DNA from: Ruegeria sp. EL01
GTDB lineage: Bacteria; Pseudomonadota; Alphaproteobacteria; Rhodobacterales; Rhodobacteraceae
Reading direction: 5' to 3'
NCBI RefSeq assembly: GCF_900313035.1
Contig: NZ_OMPS01000041.1
Location: 62,001-126,000 of the forward strand
Length of the DNA: 64,000 nt
The notes under the pieces are model-generated. The model had not been told where the DNA came from, searched no databases, and saw nothing but the letters and a program-made list of their open reading frames with translations. Within the stretch, counting starts at the first letter, position 1. Each line of letters starts with the position of its first letter. Positions 50,230 through 60,406 of the stretch are shown here, piece by piece. The translations under genes and the position numbers were made by a program.

Positions 50230-52425
50230 TCAGTAGAAATTCTGTGGATCAATGTCGACCGTCAACCGAATATCACCTTTCAGGCGCAACGGCGCGATCC
50301 ACTTGGCAATCCCATCCTGTATAGGCGCTGCTTTCGGGGCTTTGACCAGCAGGCGCACGCGATGGCGCCCACGGATTCGGGCGATCGGGGCCGGTGCAGG
50401 ACCAAAGACCTGCGCGCCAATCTCGCGCAGCGGTGCGTCGTTGCGCGCCATCGCGTTGCCGATATCAAATACTGGCCCAACCTCTGGCCCGGACAACACG
50501 ATTCCAGCCATTCGCCCGTAAGGGGGCACGCCTGCCGCCTGACGGCCAGCAGCTTCGGCGGTCCAGAACCCTTCCTCATCGCCTGACAGGATTGCGCGGA
50601 TCACGGGATGTTCGGGTTGGAACGTTTGCAACAGTGCCAGTCCTGGTTTGTCTGCCCGTCCAGCACGCCCGGACACTTGCCGCATCAATTGAAATGTCCG
50701 TTCTGCTGCGCGCAGATCCGCCCCATGCAGGCTGAGGTCCGCGTCAATCACACCAACAAGGGTCAGTTTCGGAAAGTTGTGACCCTTGGCCACCAACTGC
50801 GTACCGATGATGATATCTGCGTCGCCCTGGGCAATCTCTTCGATCTTGGCTTTCAGCGCCCGCGCCGATCCAAACAGATCTGAACTGAGCATTGCAATCT
50901 TGGCATCAGGAAACGTTGCCTCGGCTTCTTCGGCCAACCGCTCGATCCCCGGCCCGACCGGCGCCATCTTCCCTTCCACACCACAAGACGGGCAGGCCTC
51001 GGGCATTGGCTTGGTCTCGCCGCATTGATGGCACATCAGACGTTTCAGAAACCGATGCTCGACCATTCGGGCGTCGCAATGAACGCACGCGATCTGTTCG
51101 CCACAAGCCCGGCACAGGGTCACGGGGGCATAGCCGCGGCGGTTGATGAACAGCAAGGATTGTTCAGATTTTTCGATCCGTTGCAGCACTGCCTGTCGCA
51201 GAGAGGGTGAGATCCACGTCCCCGGCTGCATCTGTTCGGCGCGCATATCGATGGGCTTCATCTTTGGCAGAACCGCAGCGCCAAAGCGCGAGGTCAGATC
51301 CAGCCGATCATATTTGCCCGCCTCGGCATTGGCCCAGCTTTCCAAAGACGGCGTGGCGCTGGCGAGGATCACCCGCGCGCCACAGATGGCTGCGCGCAAC
51401 ACCGCCATGTCACGTGCGCTGTAATGCACGCCATCCTCTTGTTTGTAAGACGTATCGTGTTCCTCATCGACCACAACAAGCCCGAGGTTGCGAAACGGCA
51501 GGAACAGGGCTGACCGGGCGCCAATCACCATCTGTGCATCACCCTGCCCGACCATGCGCCAAACCCGTCGACGTTCGGTCATCGTCGCGCCAGAATGCCA
51601 TTCCGCCGGCCGGGCGCCAAACCGGGCTTCGACACGGGTCAGGAATTCGGCGGTCAGGGCAATCTCGGGCAATAGAACCAGCGCCTGTCGCCCCATCCGC
51701 AACGTCTCAGCCACGGCTTCCAGATAGACCTCGGTCTTGCCCGAGCCCGTGACACCTTTCAATAACGTGGTGCCATAGTCTCCGGTGCGCAACCCGGTCT
51801 GCAGGGTCGCCACTGCGCGCGCCTGATCTTCCGACAACTCCTTGCCCGGCAATTCCGGCTCGAGATGCGGATAGGGCAGATCCCGTGGGCTGTCTTCTTC
51901 CCGCACCGCCCCCAGCTTGACCAGCCCTTTGACGACCGAAGACGTCACACCTGCCTGCTCTGCCATCTCCTTAAGGGTAAACGCCAGCCCACCATAGTCG
52001 CGCAACACCTCCAATACACGGGTTCGCGCGTCGGTCATCCGGTCGGGTTCGCCATCCCCCAACCGGTAAACCTTGCGCATCGATGGCGGATCCCCCAGCC
52101 CCGGCGCGCGGGTCGCCAGACGCAGCATGGCGGGCATTGGCGTCAGAGTGTAATCGGCCACTTTGCCCAGAAACACACGCATCTCTTCGCGCATGGGTGC
52201 AACCTCCAACACCCGGATCACAGATCGGGCCTTAGCAAGGTCAAAGCCCCCTTGCCCCGCGCCCCAGACCACACCCAACACCTTGCGCGGTCCCAGAGGA
52301 ACCTCGACAAACGCCCCCAGAAAACACCCGCCCTCGGGCGCTTTGTAATCCAACGTCCGGTCCAGTGGCTGCGTCGTCAGAACCGCCACCAGCTCACCTT
52401 GGTCGAAATATTCCTGAGTGCTCAA
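50230..52425 (-). CDS. priA: Primosomal protein N' (replication restart helicase PriA)
   Basis: 731 residues. N-terminal DNA-binding domain, Walker [30 protein letters not shown], motif [13 protein letters not shown], zinc-binding cysteines in [13 protein letters not shown] and [18 protein letters not shown], and helicase motifs [19 protein letters not shown] and [13 protein letters not shown]. It reloads the replisome at stalled forks. The start TTG 52425 is the first possible codon in a frame that fits the family N-terminus; no good ribosome binding site. Confidence 0.94.
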   Translation of the reverse strand: MSTQEYFDQGELVAVLTTQPLDRTLDYKAPEGGCFLGAFVEVPLGPRKVLGVVWGAGQGGFDLAKARSVIRVLEVAPMREEMRVFLGKVADYTLTPMPAMLRLATRAPGLGDPPSMRKVYRLGDGEPDRMTDARTRVLEVLRDYGGLAFTLKEMAEQAGVTSSVVKGLVKLGAVREEDSPRDLPYPHLEPELPGKELSEDQARAVATLQTGLRTGDYGTTLLKGVTGSGKTEVYLEAVAETLRMGRQALVLLPEIALTAEFLTRVEARFGARPAEWHSGATMTERRRVWRMVGQGDAQMVIGARSALFLPFRNLGLVVVDEEHDTSYKQEDGVHYSARDMAVLRAAICGARVILASATPSLESWANAEAGKYDRLDLTSRFGAAVLPKMKPIDMRAEQMQPGTWISPSLRQAVLQRIEKSEQSLLFINRRGYAPVTLCRACGEQIACVHCDARMVEHRFLKRLMCHQCGETKPMPEACPSCGVEGKMAPVGPGIERLAEEAEATFPDAKIAMLSSDLFGSARALKAKIEEIAQGDADIIIGTQLVAKGHNFPKLTLVGVIDADLSLHGADLRAAERTFQLMRQVSGRAGRADKPGLALLQTFQPEHPVIRAILSGDEEGFWTAEAAGRQAAGVPPYGRMAGIVLSGPEVGPVFDIGNAMARNDAPLREIGAQVFGPAPAPIARIRGRHRVRLLVKAPKAAPIQDGIAKWIAPLRLKGDIRLTVDIDPQNFY

Positions 52426-52515
52426 AGCACGCGTATCCTCGGCAGGGGTTTCAGCATGGGTCTCTTTGAGGTAAAGGCATCCGCGACCAAGGCCAACCCA
52501 TCAAAGGACTGCCAG

Positions 52516-53169
52516 ATGAAATTCTTCGTAGACACAGCCGAGATCGACGCCATCGCCGAACTGAACGATCTGGGCATGGTGGATGGTGTGACCACCAACC
52601 CGTCGCTTATACTGAAATCAGGCCGCGACATTCTGGAAGTGACCAAGGAAATCTGCGATCTGGTCGATGGCCCAGTCTCGGCCGAGGTTGTCGCAACTGA
52701 GGCAGACGACATGATCGCCGAAGGCCGCAAGCTGGCCAAGATCGCACCGAATATCGCCGTGAAAGTCCCACTGACTTGGGCTGGTCTAAAAACTTGCAAA
52801 GCACTGACTGACGAAGGTCAGATGGTGAACGTGACCCTCTGTTTTTCAGCTAATCAGGCGCTGCTGGCGGCCAAAGCCGGCGCAACCTTCATCTCGCCCT
52901 TCATCGGGCGTTTGGACGATATCAACGTTGATGGTATGGATCTGATCGCTGACATCCGCCAGATCTATGACAATTTCGGGTTCGAAACCGAAATCCTCGC
53001 CGCATCGATCCGCACCGTGAACCATGTGACCGACAGCGCACGCATCGGCGCCGACGTGATTACCGCGCCGCCCGCCGTGATCAAAAAGCTGGCCGATCAT
53101 CCGCTGACCGACAAAGGGCTGGAAACCTTTTTGGCAGACTGGGCCAAGACCGGTCAGAAAATCCTCTGA
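52516..53169 (+). CDS. tal: Transaldolase / fructose-6-phosphate aldolase family protein
   Basis: 217 residues, the short TalC/FSA-type transaldolase. Starts [20 protein letters not shown]; catalytic Lys in [58 protein letters not shown]. It works in the non-oxidative pentose phosphate pathway. ATG 52516 has AAGGA 7 bases before it; the frame is open far upstream but that is antisense to priA. Divergent from priA with about 90 bases between. Confidence 0.94.
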   Translation: MKFFVDTAEIDAIAELNDLGMVDGVTTNPSLILKSGRDILEVTKEICDLVDGPVSAEVVATEADDMIAEGRKLAKIAPNIAVKVPLTWAGLKTCKALTDEGQMVNVTLCFSANQALLAAKAGATFISPFIGRLDDINVDGMDLIADIRQIYDNFGFETEILAASIRTVNHVTDSARIGADVITAPPAVIKKLADHPLTDKGLETFLADWAKTGQKIL

Positions 53170-53277
53170 TCCAATGCGCTGATGCGCGGCGCCGTCAGGC
53201 GCCGCGCCCGGCCAAACTGTCACGTTCTGATCTGTGATCAGGACGTACCAGGCGGGAGCTTCCCGAAAAATCACAGT

Positions 53278-53309
53278 GCGCGACGAATTCCGTCGTCGCG
53301 CGCTTTTTT
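53278..53309 (+). terminator. Terminator after the transaldolase gene
   Basis: GCGCGACGA (53278-53286) pairs perfectly with TCGTCGCGC (53293-53301), loop ATTCCG, then GC and six T (53304-53309). It lies 59 bases before the DUF484 gene, so that gene has its own promoter or depends on read-through. Confidence 0.88.
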
Positions 53310-53368
53310 ACAAAGCAATTCTGTCAGCCCATGTTATAAGCCGCCCAACAAAAAAAGACGGACAGGAC

Positions 53369-54076
53369 ATGAGCAGCAATCCCAAACTCGAGGATAACCT
53401 CCGCGCGGCGATTTTGGCTGAGCCAGATGTGGTGTTGGATGACAAGGATCTGATGCAGGCTCTGGTCGCCGCGAACGAACGCGCACGCGGGGACAATGTT
53501 ATCGATCTGCGAGGGATTGCCATGCAACGGCTCGAAACGCGGCTGGACCGTCTAGAGGACACGCACCGTTCGGTCATCGCTGCCGCTTATGAAAACCTGG
53601 CAGGCACCAACCAGATACACCGCGCGATCCTGCGCCTGCTTGAACCGGTGGAGTTCGAGGATTTCCTGCACGCCCTGGGCAATGATGTAGCCGAGGTTCT
53701 ACGGGTGGACCACATTACTGTGGTGCTCGAAACAACCGTCGTACAAAACGATCCGGCCATCGACAGGTTGGGCGGCGTTCTGACTGTGACCGAGCCTGGC
53801 TTTGTCGACAAATACCTCAGCTTTGATCGCGGCGGACCGGCCCGCGACGTCATCATGCGGGAAATTCACCAAGCCAACCCACGGGTTTACGGCACGCAAT
53901 CCGGGCAGCTGCAGTCCGAAGCCTGCCTGAAACTGAACCTTGGCGAAGGCCGCTTGCCCGGCATGATGGCAATGGGGGCAAAAGACCCGCGTCATTTCTC
54001 GCCGCAGCTGGGCACCGACCTTCTGACCTTTTTTGCTGGCGTATTCGAGCGCTCGATGCGCCACTGGTTGTCGTGA
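53369..54076 (+). CDS. DUF484 protein
   Basis: 235 residues. N-terminal helix, then a GAF-like region: the DUF484 family order MSSNPKLEDNLRAAILAEPD, VVLDDKDLMQALVAANERARG, VIDLRGIAMQRLETRLDRLE. DUF484 genes sit before xerC in many Proteobacteria; function unknown. ATG 53369 has GGACAGGAC upstream. The stop overlaps the xerC GTG start (GTGA), a coupled pair. Confidence 0.88.
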   Translation: MSSNPKLEDNLRAAILAEPDVVLDDKDLMQALVAANERARGDNVIDLRGIAMQRLETRLDRLEDTHRSVIAAAYENLAGTNQIHRAILRLLEPVEFEDFLHALGNDVAEVLRVDHITVVLETTVVQNDPAIDRLGGVLTVTEPGFVDKYLSFDRGGPARDVIMREIHQANPRVYGTQSGQLQSEACLKLNLGEGRLPGMMAMGAKDPRHFSPQLGTDLLTFFAGVFERSMRHWLS

Positions 54077-54993
54077 GCCTGATCTCTCCAGCCTGTCGCG
54101 ATGCGCTGCAGCATTGGCTTGACAGCCTGGGGGCATTGGCTGGACGATCGGAAAGCACGCAGACCGCATATCGCGGTGATGTCACCGACTTTCTGTCCTT
54201 CATGACCCTACATCATAGCGCGCGCCAGGGATTGGCGGCGTTGGAGCGTATCACGATCTCGGACATGCGCGCCTGGATGGCGGATCAGCGTGGATCCGGC
54301 GTCGGCGCTCGGTCGCTGGCGCGCAAACTCTCGGCCGTTAAAAGCTTTTACCGCTGGTTGGCAGAGCGTGAGGGGTTTGAACCGACCGCAGTTTTGTCGA
54401 CCCGCGCACCAAGGTTTACCAAGAAACTGCCGCGTCCTTTGGCCGAAGAAGCAGCACGCGCCATGATCGATACAGTCGAATTGCAATCGACATCAGATTG
54501 GGTGGCCGCCCGGGACGCCGCCGTTGTGACCCTGCTGTATGGCTGCGGATTGCGCATTTCCGAGGCGCTGTCGCTGACAGGTGCCGATGTACCTGTGCCG
54601 GCAACGCTGCGCATTGTCGGTAAAGGCGATAAAGAGCGGATCGTTCCGGTCATTCCCACCGCCCGCGACGCCGTGGATCGCTACGTCCAACTGTGCCCAC
54701 ACCCGCAATCGCCCAAAGTGGCCTTGTTTCGCGGCGTTCGCGGTGGGCCATTAAACCCCCGTGCCATTCAAGGTGTGATGGCGAAGGCACGGATGCAACT
54801 TGGTCTGCCTTCGACTGCGACACCTCATGCCATGCGGCACAGCTTTGCCACGCACCTCTTGGCCGCCGGAGGCGATCTGCGCGCTATTCAAGAATTGCTG
54901 GGGCATGCCTCTTTGTCCACGACACAGACGTACACCGCCGTCGACACGGCGCGCTTGATGGAAGTCTACAACCGTGCCCATCCGAAGGCGTGA
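54073..54993 (+). CDS. xerC: Tyrosine recombinase XerC
   Basis: 306 residues. N-terminal SAM-like core-binding domain (~1-100) and catalytic domain with Arg in YGCGLRISEALSL, Lys in GKGDKERIVPVIP, HAMRHSFATHLL, LGHASLSTTQTY with the Tyr nucleophile. It resolves chromosome dimers at dif with XerD. GTG start within the DUF484 stop. Not associated with an integron or phage here. Confidence 0.95.
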   Translation: MSLISPACRDALQHWLDSLGALAGRSESTQTAYRGDVTDFLSFMTLHHSARQGLAALERITISDMRAWMADQRGSGVGARSLARKLSAVKSFYRWLAEREGFEPTAVLSTRAPRFTKKLPRPLAEEAARAMIDTVELQSTSDWVAARDAAVVTLLYGCGLRISEALSLTGADVPVPATLRIVGKGDKERIVPVIPTARDAVDRYVQLCPHPQSPKVALFRGVRGGPLNPRAIQGVMAKARMQLGLPSTATPHAMRHSFATHLLAAGGDLRAIQELLGHASLSTTQTYTAVDTARLMEVYNRAHPKA

Positions 54994-55080
54994 AGCAGCT
55001 AACTGACCGGGGTATCTACAAATGAGTTTTCACGCCTTTTTTGCTTTGCATCTCTGGCGCGCTTCGTACATGACGTCCTG

Positions 55081-55794
55081 ATGACACTGAGATTCAAAGC
55101 GCTGTCCGTCCATCTTTTCACTGCCACAGGTGCCGTTTTTGCGATGTTGGCCATGCTGGCTGCCGTCGAGGAAAAATGGAGCCTGATGTATCTGTGGCTG
55201 GTGGTGTCCTTCATTGTGGACGGCATCGATGGCCCGCTGGCGCGTCACTATCATGTCAAGAAGAACGCACCCGAGTTTGATGGCGTTCTCCTCGACCTGA
55301 TCATCGACTACCTGACATATGTGTTTATTCCGGCCTTCGCCCTGTTCAAATCCGGGCTTATGGATGGTTGGACTGGTTGGTTCGCAATTATCGTGATCAC
55401 CTTTGCAAGCGCGATGTATTTTGCTGACACCCGCATGAAAACCAAGGACAATTCCTTTTCCGGTTTTCCGGGCTGTTGGAACATGTTCGTCATCGTGATT
55501 TTCGCGCTAGAGCCGAATTTCTGGATCATCCTCGTTCTGGTCACCCTGCTGTCAGTTTCAATGTTCCTGCCGCTCAAATTCGTCCACCCGGTGCGCACCG
55601 AGCGTTGGCGCAACCTGACCTTGCCCATGGCATTTGCCTGGACATTTTTTGCAGGGTGGGCTGCATGGGTCGATTTTCACCCTGAAAGCTGGGCGCATTG
55701 GGGATTGGTTGTCACCAGCCTGTACTTGGTTTTTGCGGGTATCGCGCAGATGATAATCCCGCCACGCAACGCCCACATGCCAAGTGACCTTTAG
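55081..55794 (+). CDS. pcs: Phosphatidylcholine synthase
   Basis: 237 residues, membrane protein with about eight hydrophobic segments. The CDP-alcohol phosphotransferase motif, in the Pcs-type form, is seen as DGIDGPLAR followed by DGVLLDLIIDYLTY. Pcs condenses choline directly with CDP-diacylglycerol, a route found in rhizobia and some roseobacters. It lies 87 bases after xerC; no choline uptake gene is in the window. Its stop is 3 bases from that of the convergent Gre-like gene. Confidence 0.92.
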   Translation: MTLRFKALSVHLFTATGAVFAMLAMLAAVEEKWSLMYLWLVVSFIVDGIDGPLARHYHVKKNAPEFDGVLLDLIIDYLTYVFIPAFALFKSGLMDGWTGWFAIIVITFASAMYFADTRMKTKDNSFSGFPGCWNMFVIVIFALEPNFWIILVLVTLLSVSMFLPLKFVHPVRTERWRNLTLPMAFAWTFFAGWAAWVDFHPESWAHWGLVVTSLYLVFAGIAQMIIPPRNAHMPSDL

Positions 55795-55797
55795 GGG

Positions 55798-56265
55798 CTA
55801 CAGGATCTCCTGCACCTCGAATTCAACTCCGTTATGGGTAAAGACGTCGCCTTGCTGCAGACCGATCATCGCCAGATAGATCGGGCTTTGGGTTGAAATC
55901 CCCATATAGGTTCTACCGTCTACATCGAAACGGGTGGTTGAGACGCACACAACAAACCGCCGGTTGTTGAACTTGATGACCGCCCCCGGCTGCACAGTAT
56001 CCGCAAGACTGAAATCAGTGTTCTCGATCACGTCAATCTTGGCGTGATGCGCATGAACCGGGGCGTCGAACGCCGCCGCCAGATCTGCATTTTCGCGCGA
56101 CGCGACTATGTCGTCTTTGTCATGAACTTCCCGATCATCCAACTGAGCATCCTTCAGATAGGCATCGTAATGTGCCTGCGCCGTCGCCAGCTCCTGTGCT
56201 TCCAGTGACATCAGCCGGTCGATAATGGCCTTCTTGCGGGCTGCGCGGTCTGTTTCGGTCGTCAT
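55798..56265 (-). CDS. GreA/GreB-like C-terminal domain protein
   Basis: 155 residues. The first ~75 are charged and helical (DRAARKKAIIDRLMSLEAQELATAQ), broadly like the Gre coiled coil but without its clear acidic tip. The C-terminal ~70 match the GreA/B fold: VQPGAVIKFNNRRFVVCVST, then GISTQSPIYLAMIGLQQGD and FEVQEIL. It could bind RNA polymerase as an Rnk/GreA-type factor. AAGGACCAGAG precedes the ATG. Convergent with pcs. Confidence 0.72.
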   Translation of the reverse strand: MTTETDRAARKKAIIDRLMSLEAQELATAQAHYDAYLKDAQLDDREVHDKDDIVASRENADLAAAFDAPVHAHHAKIDVIENTDFSLADTVQPGAVIKFNNRRFVVCVSTTRFDVDGRTYMGISTQSPIYLAMIGLQQGDVFTHNGVEFEVQEIL

Positions 56266-56341
56266 GCACTCTGGTCCTTCAAATTCGGCTTCTGATATAA
56301 GTTGTGTCCGAGGTCGGGCGATTACAACTGATTTCCAAAGA

Positions 56342-56797
56342 TCAGATCAACAGACCAGCGGCACGTTCGTGGCGCAAGAGGGCCACTTTGGTTTCAATAC
56401 CGCCATCGCCGGAAAAACCACCAAGGCTATTGGCTGCAAGCACACGGTGGCAGGGAATAATGACGGGAATGGGATTTGCGCCGCAGGCCTGACCGACCGG
56501 TTGCGCGGGCTGACCAAGCTCTTTGGCGATGTCGCCATAGGTGCGTGTCTCACCCAACGGGATGGCAAACATGAGATCGCAAACCTGCCGCTGAAACTCG
56601 GAACCGGCAACATGGTAAGGCAGGTCGAAACGTTCCAGTTCGCCCTCATCATAGGCTTTCAGCTGCCTTGCCGCTTCCTGCAACAAGGGTGTGGGCTCTC
56701 CATCCGTGCGGCCATTCCAGACAAGGCGCGTAATGGCACCGTCGGTGTCTTCCACGCCAAGCCGCCCAAACCGGGTTTCTACTTCGACCATTGCCAT
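56342..56797 (-). CDS. ogt: Methylated-DNA-protein-cysteine methyltransferase
   Basis: 151 residues. The active-site motif PVIIPCHRVLAANSLGGFSG contains the acceptor Cys; FQRQVCDLMFAIPLGETRTYGDIA is the DNA-binding helix-turn-helix region. It removes alkyl groups from O6-alkylguanine. ATG 56797 is used; a second ATG two codons on is equally possible. Alone between the Gre-like gene and the divergent hydrolase. Confidence 0.93.
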   Translation of the reverse strand: MAMVEVETRFGRLGVEDTDGAITRLVWNGRTDGEPTPLLQEAARQLKAYDEGELERFDLPYHVAGSEFQRQVCDLMFAIPLGETRTYGDIAKELGQPAQPVGQACGANPIPVIIPCHRVLAANSLGGFSGDGGIETKVALLRHERAAGLLI

Positions 56798-56939
56798 GTC
56801 CGCAGGCTTTCAGATCGACCGGCCCAGTGCAAGCGGGGAAACGTCAGCCGCTGTTTGTCGGCTTTTTTTGAGGTCCTTTGGGAATTCGCCCTACTCGTGT
56901 TAAGCTGTTCATATTGGTTAAAGAATTTAGGAGGGGCAA

Positions 56940-58892
56940 ATGGGTCGACATCTGGTCCTGACGGTTCACGGAATCGGCGAACAGAAACCTGGTGAAACCG
57001 TGGATCAGGTGGTGGGTGCCGCCACAACCTGGCTTGACGGCAAAGCCAGGCCACCAATCACGGTCGAGCGCGAAATGATTGAGCTGGCCGAGCGCACATT
57101 CGACGGATCCACCCGCAATGCCAAACTGTTCAAGGTCCACCTTCGGAAAGTATCGGAACCCAGCAACACCGAAGATGAAGCCTTGTTTGCAGAAGTCTTC
57201 TGGGCAGATCGCTCTCCGGCGCCCAAAGGGGCGATAAAAACCGTACTCGACCTTATCTGGGTGGTTCTGGCCCTTGGATACCTGGCCATGGACAATGTCG
57301 AACAAACCCATAGCCGCTCAGACATTGATCCGTCCAAGGCGAAAGGGCGCGACACCCACGCCGCCAGGGTGGTCCATCTTTTCACCTGGATTTTCTTTGG
57401 CGCAGTCGCAACATTGAATGCTTACCTGCTGATCGGAGCCGGTGCGGTTTTGGTTGACCTCATCCCCGAAACATATGTGGACAGGACGAACGCTCTGTTC
57501 GTGTTGCTGCTACTGCTCTACGGCGCCGGAACCGGGATCGGCCTGCGCAGATCGAACTCTGCACCAACCTACCTCAGGCGGGTATTTTGGCGCGGTATGG
57601 CAGTGGTCGGCGGCTTGTTATTGGCCGCCCTTCTGACTGGACCGTTGGGGGCCGGGTTTTGGGGCCTCAACACAGGATCGGCGTTAGAGCAATTTGCAAG
57701 CCTTCAGGTTATTGCCCTGGCAGGATGCTGGGCCACCTTGATTGTGTTGACGGCTGTTATGTACCTGACATCGATGGAAAAGACAGAAATCGCTGACCAG
57801 CTTACCTTTGAACACCGCCGGATATATCCCAGCACCTGCGCGGCCATGCTGGTCTTTTGGATGTTCTTCATTTCCGGGCTTTGGCTGACATTTGACGAAG
57901 TCGTCAAAACAGTTCCCGGACTGTCGAACAGTCAGCTGAATTCATTGTTCGACACTCATCTTCGGGACGCCATCGAAACCCTGAGCGTTGCATTCGCTGC
58001 CATTGTTGTCCTCGCGCTGGTTGCTGGGGTCATTTATGCTGGTCGCCACATCGGCAAAAACAATCTGCACCACAAGCCCGAGGTTCTGAGCCGCGCAATC
58101 GTGAACAGATCTGCCCAATGGGTGTTCCTTTTGGCCACGGCCACTTTGTCGATTGTAACTTACAGAGGGCTTAGCATTTTCATTCGAGACGACGACCCTC
58201 TTTGCTCGGCCGCGTCTGGCACGGCAGAAACTGTTGAATGCAATATCCTGGGTAACACCCTGAACGATCTGATGGGTCTTCAGGGCATGATTGGTATAGC
58301 GGTGCTTGGGACAACCGCCCTGCTGTATCGGTATTCAAGTTTTGTCGCGGCTGGTTTGGGGGTGGCCCGAGATATCGTAACTTACGCCATTCGCGACAAG
58401 TGCTTGCTGAGTGGTGATCTGCAATCAAGGCACAGTAACTACCCCGATCGCACGGCCATCGACGAACGGTTCTATCGCGCGTTGTTCTATGCGCTGGATG
58501 TCTTTCCTGCGGACCATATTACGGTCGTTTCGCATTCGCAGGGAACCGTGATTGCCACCCAGATGTTATCGGACAAACGGGTGCAACGACGCATCGACGG
58601 CCGGCCGGTTACATTGATCACGATGGGGTCTCCGGTCACCCATATCTATCAACGCTATTTCCCCGAGATGTTCACGGTTGACCCGGAAAAGCTGCGCGCC
58701 GCCTGGTTCAATATCTTTCGACAGGATGATTTCGTCGGAACCCGGATTGAGGGCGGCCTGATTGACGACGCAAGGAACTTCCCGGTTCAACCCGGTGGTC
58801 ATACCGGGTATTTTACCGATTATCAGGTCTGGAAAGTTCTGTCGGGGGACGACATCGGCTTCGAACTGTTTCATCCCAAATCCCACGGCTAG
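56940..58892 (+). CDS. Multi-span membrane protein with split alpha/beta-hydrolase domain
   Basis: 650 residues. The N-terminus LVLTVHGIGEQKPGETVDQV looks like the first strand and oxyanion loop (HG, residues 10-11) of a lipase-type hydrolase. Residues ~95-500 contain about eight to ten membrane segments. After them comes VVSHSQGTVIATQ with the Ser533 nucleophile, FRQDDFVG (Asp ~596) and GGHTGYF (His621), a credible Ser-Asp-His triad. The membrane block therefore interrupts the hydrolase. GAGGGG 5 bases before ATG 56940. No family name is offered. The TAG stop shares a CTAG with the convergent gene. Confidence 0.82.
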   Translation: MGRHLVLTVHGIGEQKPGETVDQVVGAATTWLDGKARPPITVEREMIELAERTFDGSTRNAKLFKVHLRKVSEPSNTEDEALFAEVFWADRSPAPKGAIKTVLDLIWVVLALGYLAMDNVEQTHSRSDIDPSKAKGRDTHAARVVHLFTWIFFGAVATLNAYLLIGAGAVLVDLIPETYVDRTNALFVLLLLLYGAGTGIGLRRSNSAPTYLRRVFWRGMAVVGGLLLAALLTGPLGAGFWGLNTGSALEQFASLQVIALAGCWATLIVLTAVMYLTSMEKTEIADQLTFEHRRIYPSTCAAMLVFWMFFISGLWLTFDEVVKTVPGLSNSQLNSLFDTHLRDAIETLSVAFAAIVVLALVAGVIYAGRHIGKNNLHHKPEVLSRAIVNRSAQWVFLLATATLSIVTYRGLSIFIRDDDPLCSAASGTAETVECNILGNTLNDLMGLQGMIGIAVLGTTALLYRYSSFVAAGLGVARDIVTYAIRDKCLLSGDLQSRHSNYPDRTAIDERFYRALFYALDVFPADHITVVSHSQGTVIATQMLSDKRVQRRIDGRPVTLITMGSPVTHIYQRYFPEMFTVDPEKLRAAWFNIFRQDDFVGTRIEGGLIDDARNFPVQPGGHTGYFTDYQVWKVLSGDDIGFELFHPKSHG

Positions 58893-60397
58893 TTTTGCTC
58901 CGGTAGAAAACGTGCCCTGATCTGCGCCAGAATGCTTGCGCGTCGGGCTGGCTTGGCACCTGTTATCTCACGCAGCGCCAAATGCAGGTCTGGGTGACTG
59001 AAGATAAAACCCTTTTTCTGCAGCACGACTGGCAAGACCCGTTGACCGCCTAACATGGTTTCTCGCCCCATCTCACCCAATAGGGCCGTCAGTACGCCCG
59101 CGGGAAACCGAAGGATCGCCGGGCGGCGCAAGGCTGCCGCCAAAGCCTGCGTGAATTCGGTGTTTCGAATGGGATGCGGAGCGGTCGCATTAACCGCGCC
59201 TTCTAGGTCTTTTTGCGATAGCGTAAAGCCGATGGCGCGCACCATGTCGTCAAGTTCAATCCACGACATCCATTGCTGACCGGTGCCCAGAACCCCTCCT
59301 CCGCCGAATTCAAAGGGGGTCAGTAACCTTGATAACATCCCACCTTCGACCCCCAAAACTAGGCCGATACGCAAGATAACCACCCGCACGCCCAGCATTT
59401 TGATTTCATTGGCCGATCTTTCCCAAGCATCACATACATCGTGCACAAAAGCGGGTGCCGGGCCTGACGCCTCCGTCAGCTCCTCATCACCGCACAAACC
59501 GTACCACCCAACTGCCGAGCCATTGATCAGGCAATCTGGTTTGTGTTCCAAACGCTGGAGCAGTGCTTCCAGCGCTTCGGTTGTCTCTACACGGGATTGA
59601 ATTATCTTCGCTCGCTTTTTCTGCGTCCAAATCCAGTTTGCAACGGGTTCGCCAGCCAGATTGACGATAGCATCGAAGCGATCACCACTGTGAACCCTAT
59701 CAAGGCTCGTGATGACACGAACTGGATGGGCCAGATCATCCGCTTTGCGCAGATCACGGGTCACCACAGTTACGAAATGTCCACCTGCAACCAGTGCGCT
59801 CACCAGCCGTTGCCCGATAAAACCTGTGCCGCCCGTGATCAGGATGCTTTGGCGCGGCGCAAGATCGGCGACCAATTCAGCGGGTTCCGTGCGCTTCAAA
59901 CGGTCACTTCTGGCCGAGGCCAAAAGATCACGCGCGCTGAACAGACCCACCCCGAGGGCCGAGGCGGTGGCCATAACGCTCCACCAGCCATACGTCACTG
60001 GAACCAGTGCCGTGGGAAGGAACGACCACGCCCAGAGGTACGGGGCAGCCAAGGCCAGAATTGCTCCGTAGTTCAACGCAAGAAGGGTGTGATTGACGCG
60101 CTCGCTGCCCGGTAGCTTTCGGGTCATGTCTTCTTCTACAAAATCCCAAAGGGTTATCACCACCTCAGCGATCAAGATCACCGCAAGACCGACTGTGAAA
60201 GCACCGTGTGGTTCGAACCAGGCAATACAAAAGAAGATCACGGCGTAAAAGAAATTGCGCACGCCATGCAGGCGCAGTTCGGTTTTTTGCGACGCGCGCC
60301 ACGCCAGGCGTTCTGTGCCTTCGTGATGAGCAAGCGTATCAAATGCCCCCATAAGCACCTGAACCGCGATCAACATCCAAAGGATTGGGTTATCCAT
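58889..60397 (-). CDS. TIGR01777-type epimerase fused to an N-terminal membrane domain
   Basis: 502 residues. Residues 1-~165 hold about four membrane segments (LIAVQVLMGAFDTLAHHEGT, then NFFYAVIFFCIAWF) with a His-rich first loop. From ~180 an extended short-chain-dehydrogenase/epimerase domain begins: ILITGGTGFIGQRLVSALVAGG, NLAGEPVANWIWTQKKRAKI, NGSAVGWYGLCGDEEL (YxxxK-like region) and a DUF1731 C-terminus (ALREITGAKPARRASILA). Substrate unknown. GGAGG before the ATG, nine bases after the DUF4166 gene. Confidence 0.87.
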   Translation of the reverse strand: MDNPILWMLIAVQVLMGAFDTLAHHEGTERLAWRASQKTELRLHGVRNFFYAVIFFCIAWFEPHGAFTVGLAVILIAEVVITLWDFVEEDMTRKLPGSERVNHTLLALNYGAILALAAPYLWAWSFLPTALVPVTYGWWSVMATASALGVGLFSARDLLASARSDRLKRTEPAELVADLAPRQSILITGGTGFIGQRLVSALVAGGHFVTVVTRDLRKADDLAHPVRVITSLDRVHSGDRFDAIVNLAGEPVANWIWTQKKRAKIIQSRVETTEALEALLQRLEHKPDCLINGSAVGWYGLCGDEELTEASGPAPAFVHDVCDAWERSANEIKMLGVRVVILRIGLVLGVEGGMLSRLLTPFEFGGGGVLGTGQQWMSWIELDDMVRAIGFTLSQKDLEGAVNATAPHPIRNTEFTQALAAALRRPAILRFPAGVLTALLGEMGRETMLGGQRVLPVVLQKKGFIFSHPDLHLALREITGAKPARRASILAQIRARFLPEQN

Positions 60398-60406
60398 GAG
60401 AACCTC

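Noticed and set aside
53184..53207. Perfect 10-bp GC hairpin after the transaldolase gene
   Set aside because: It has no U-tract on either strand; the better terminator is the next hairpin at 53278-53309.
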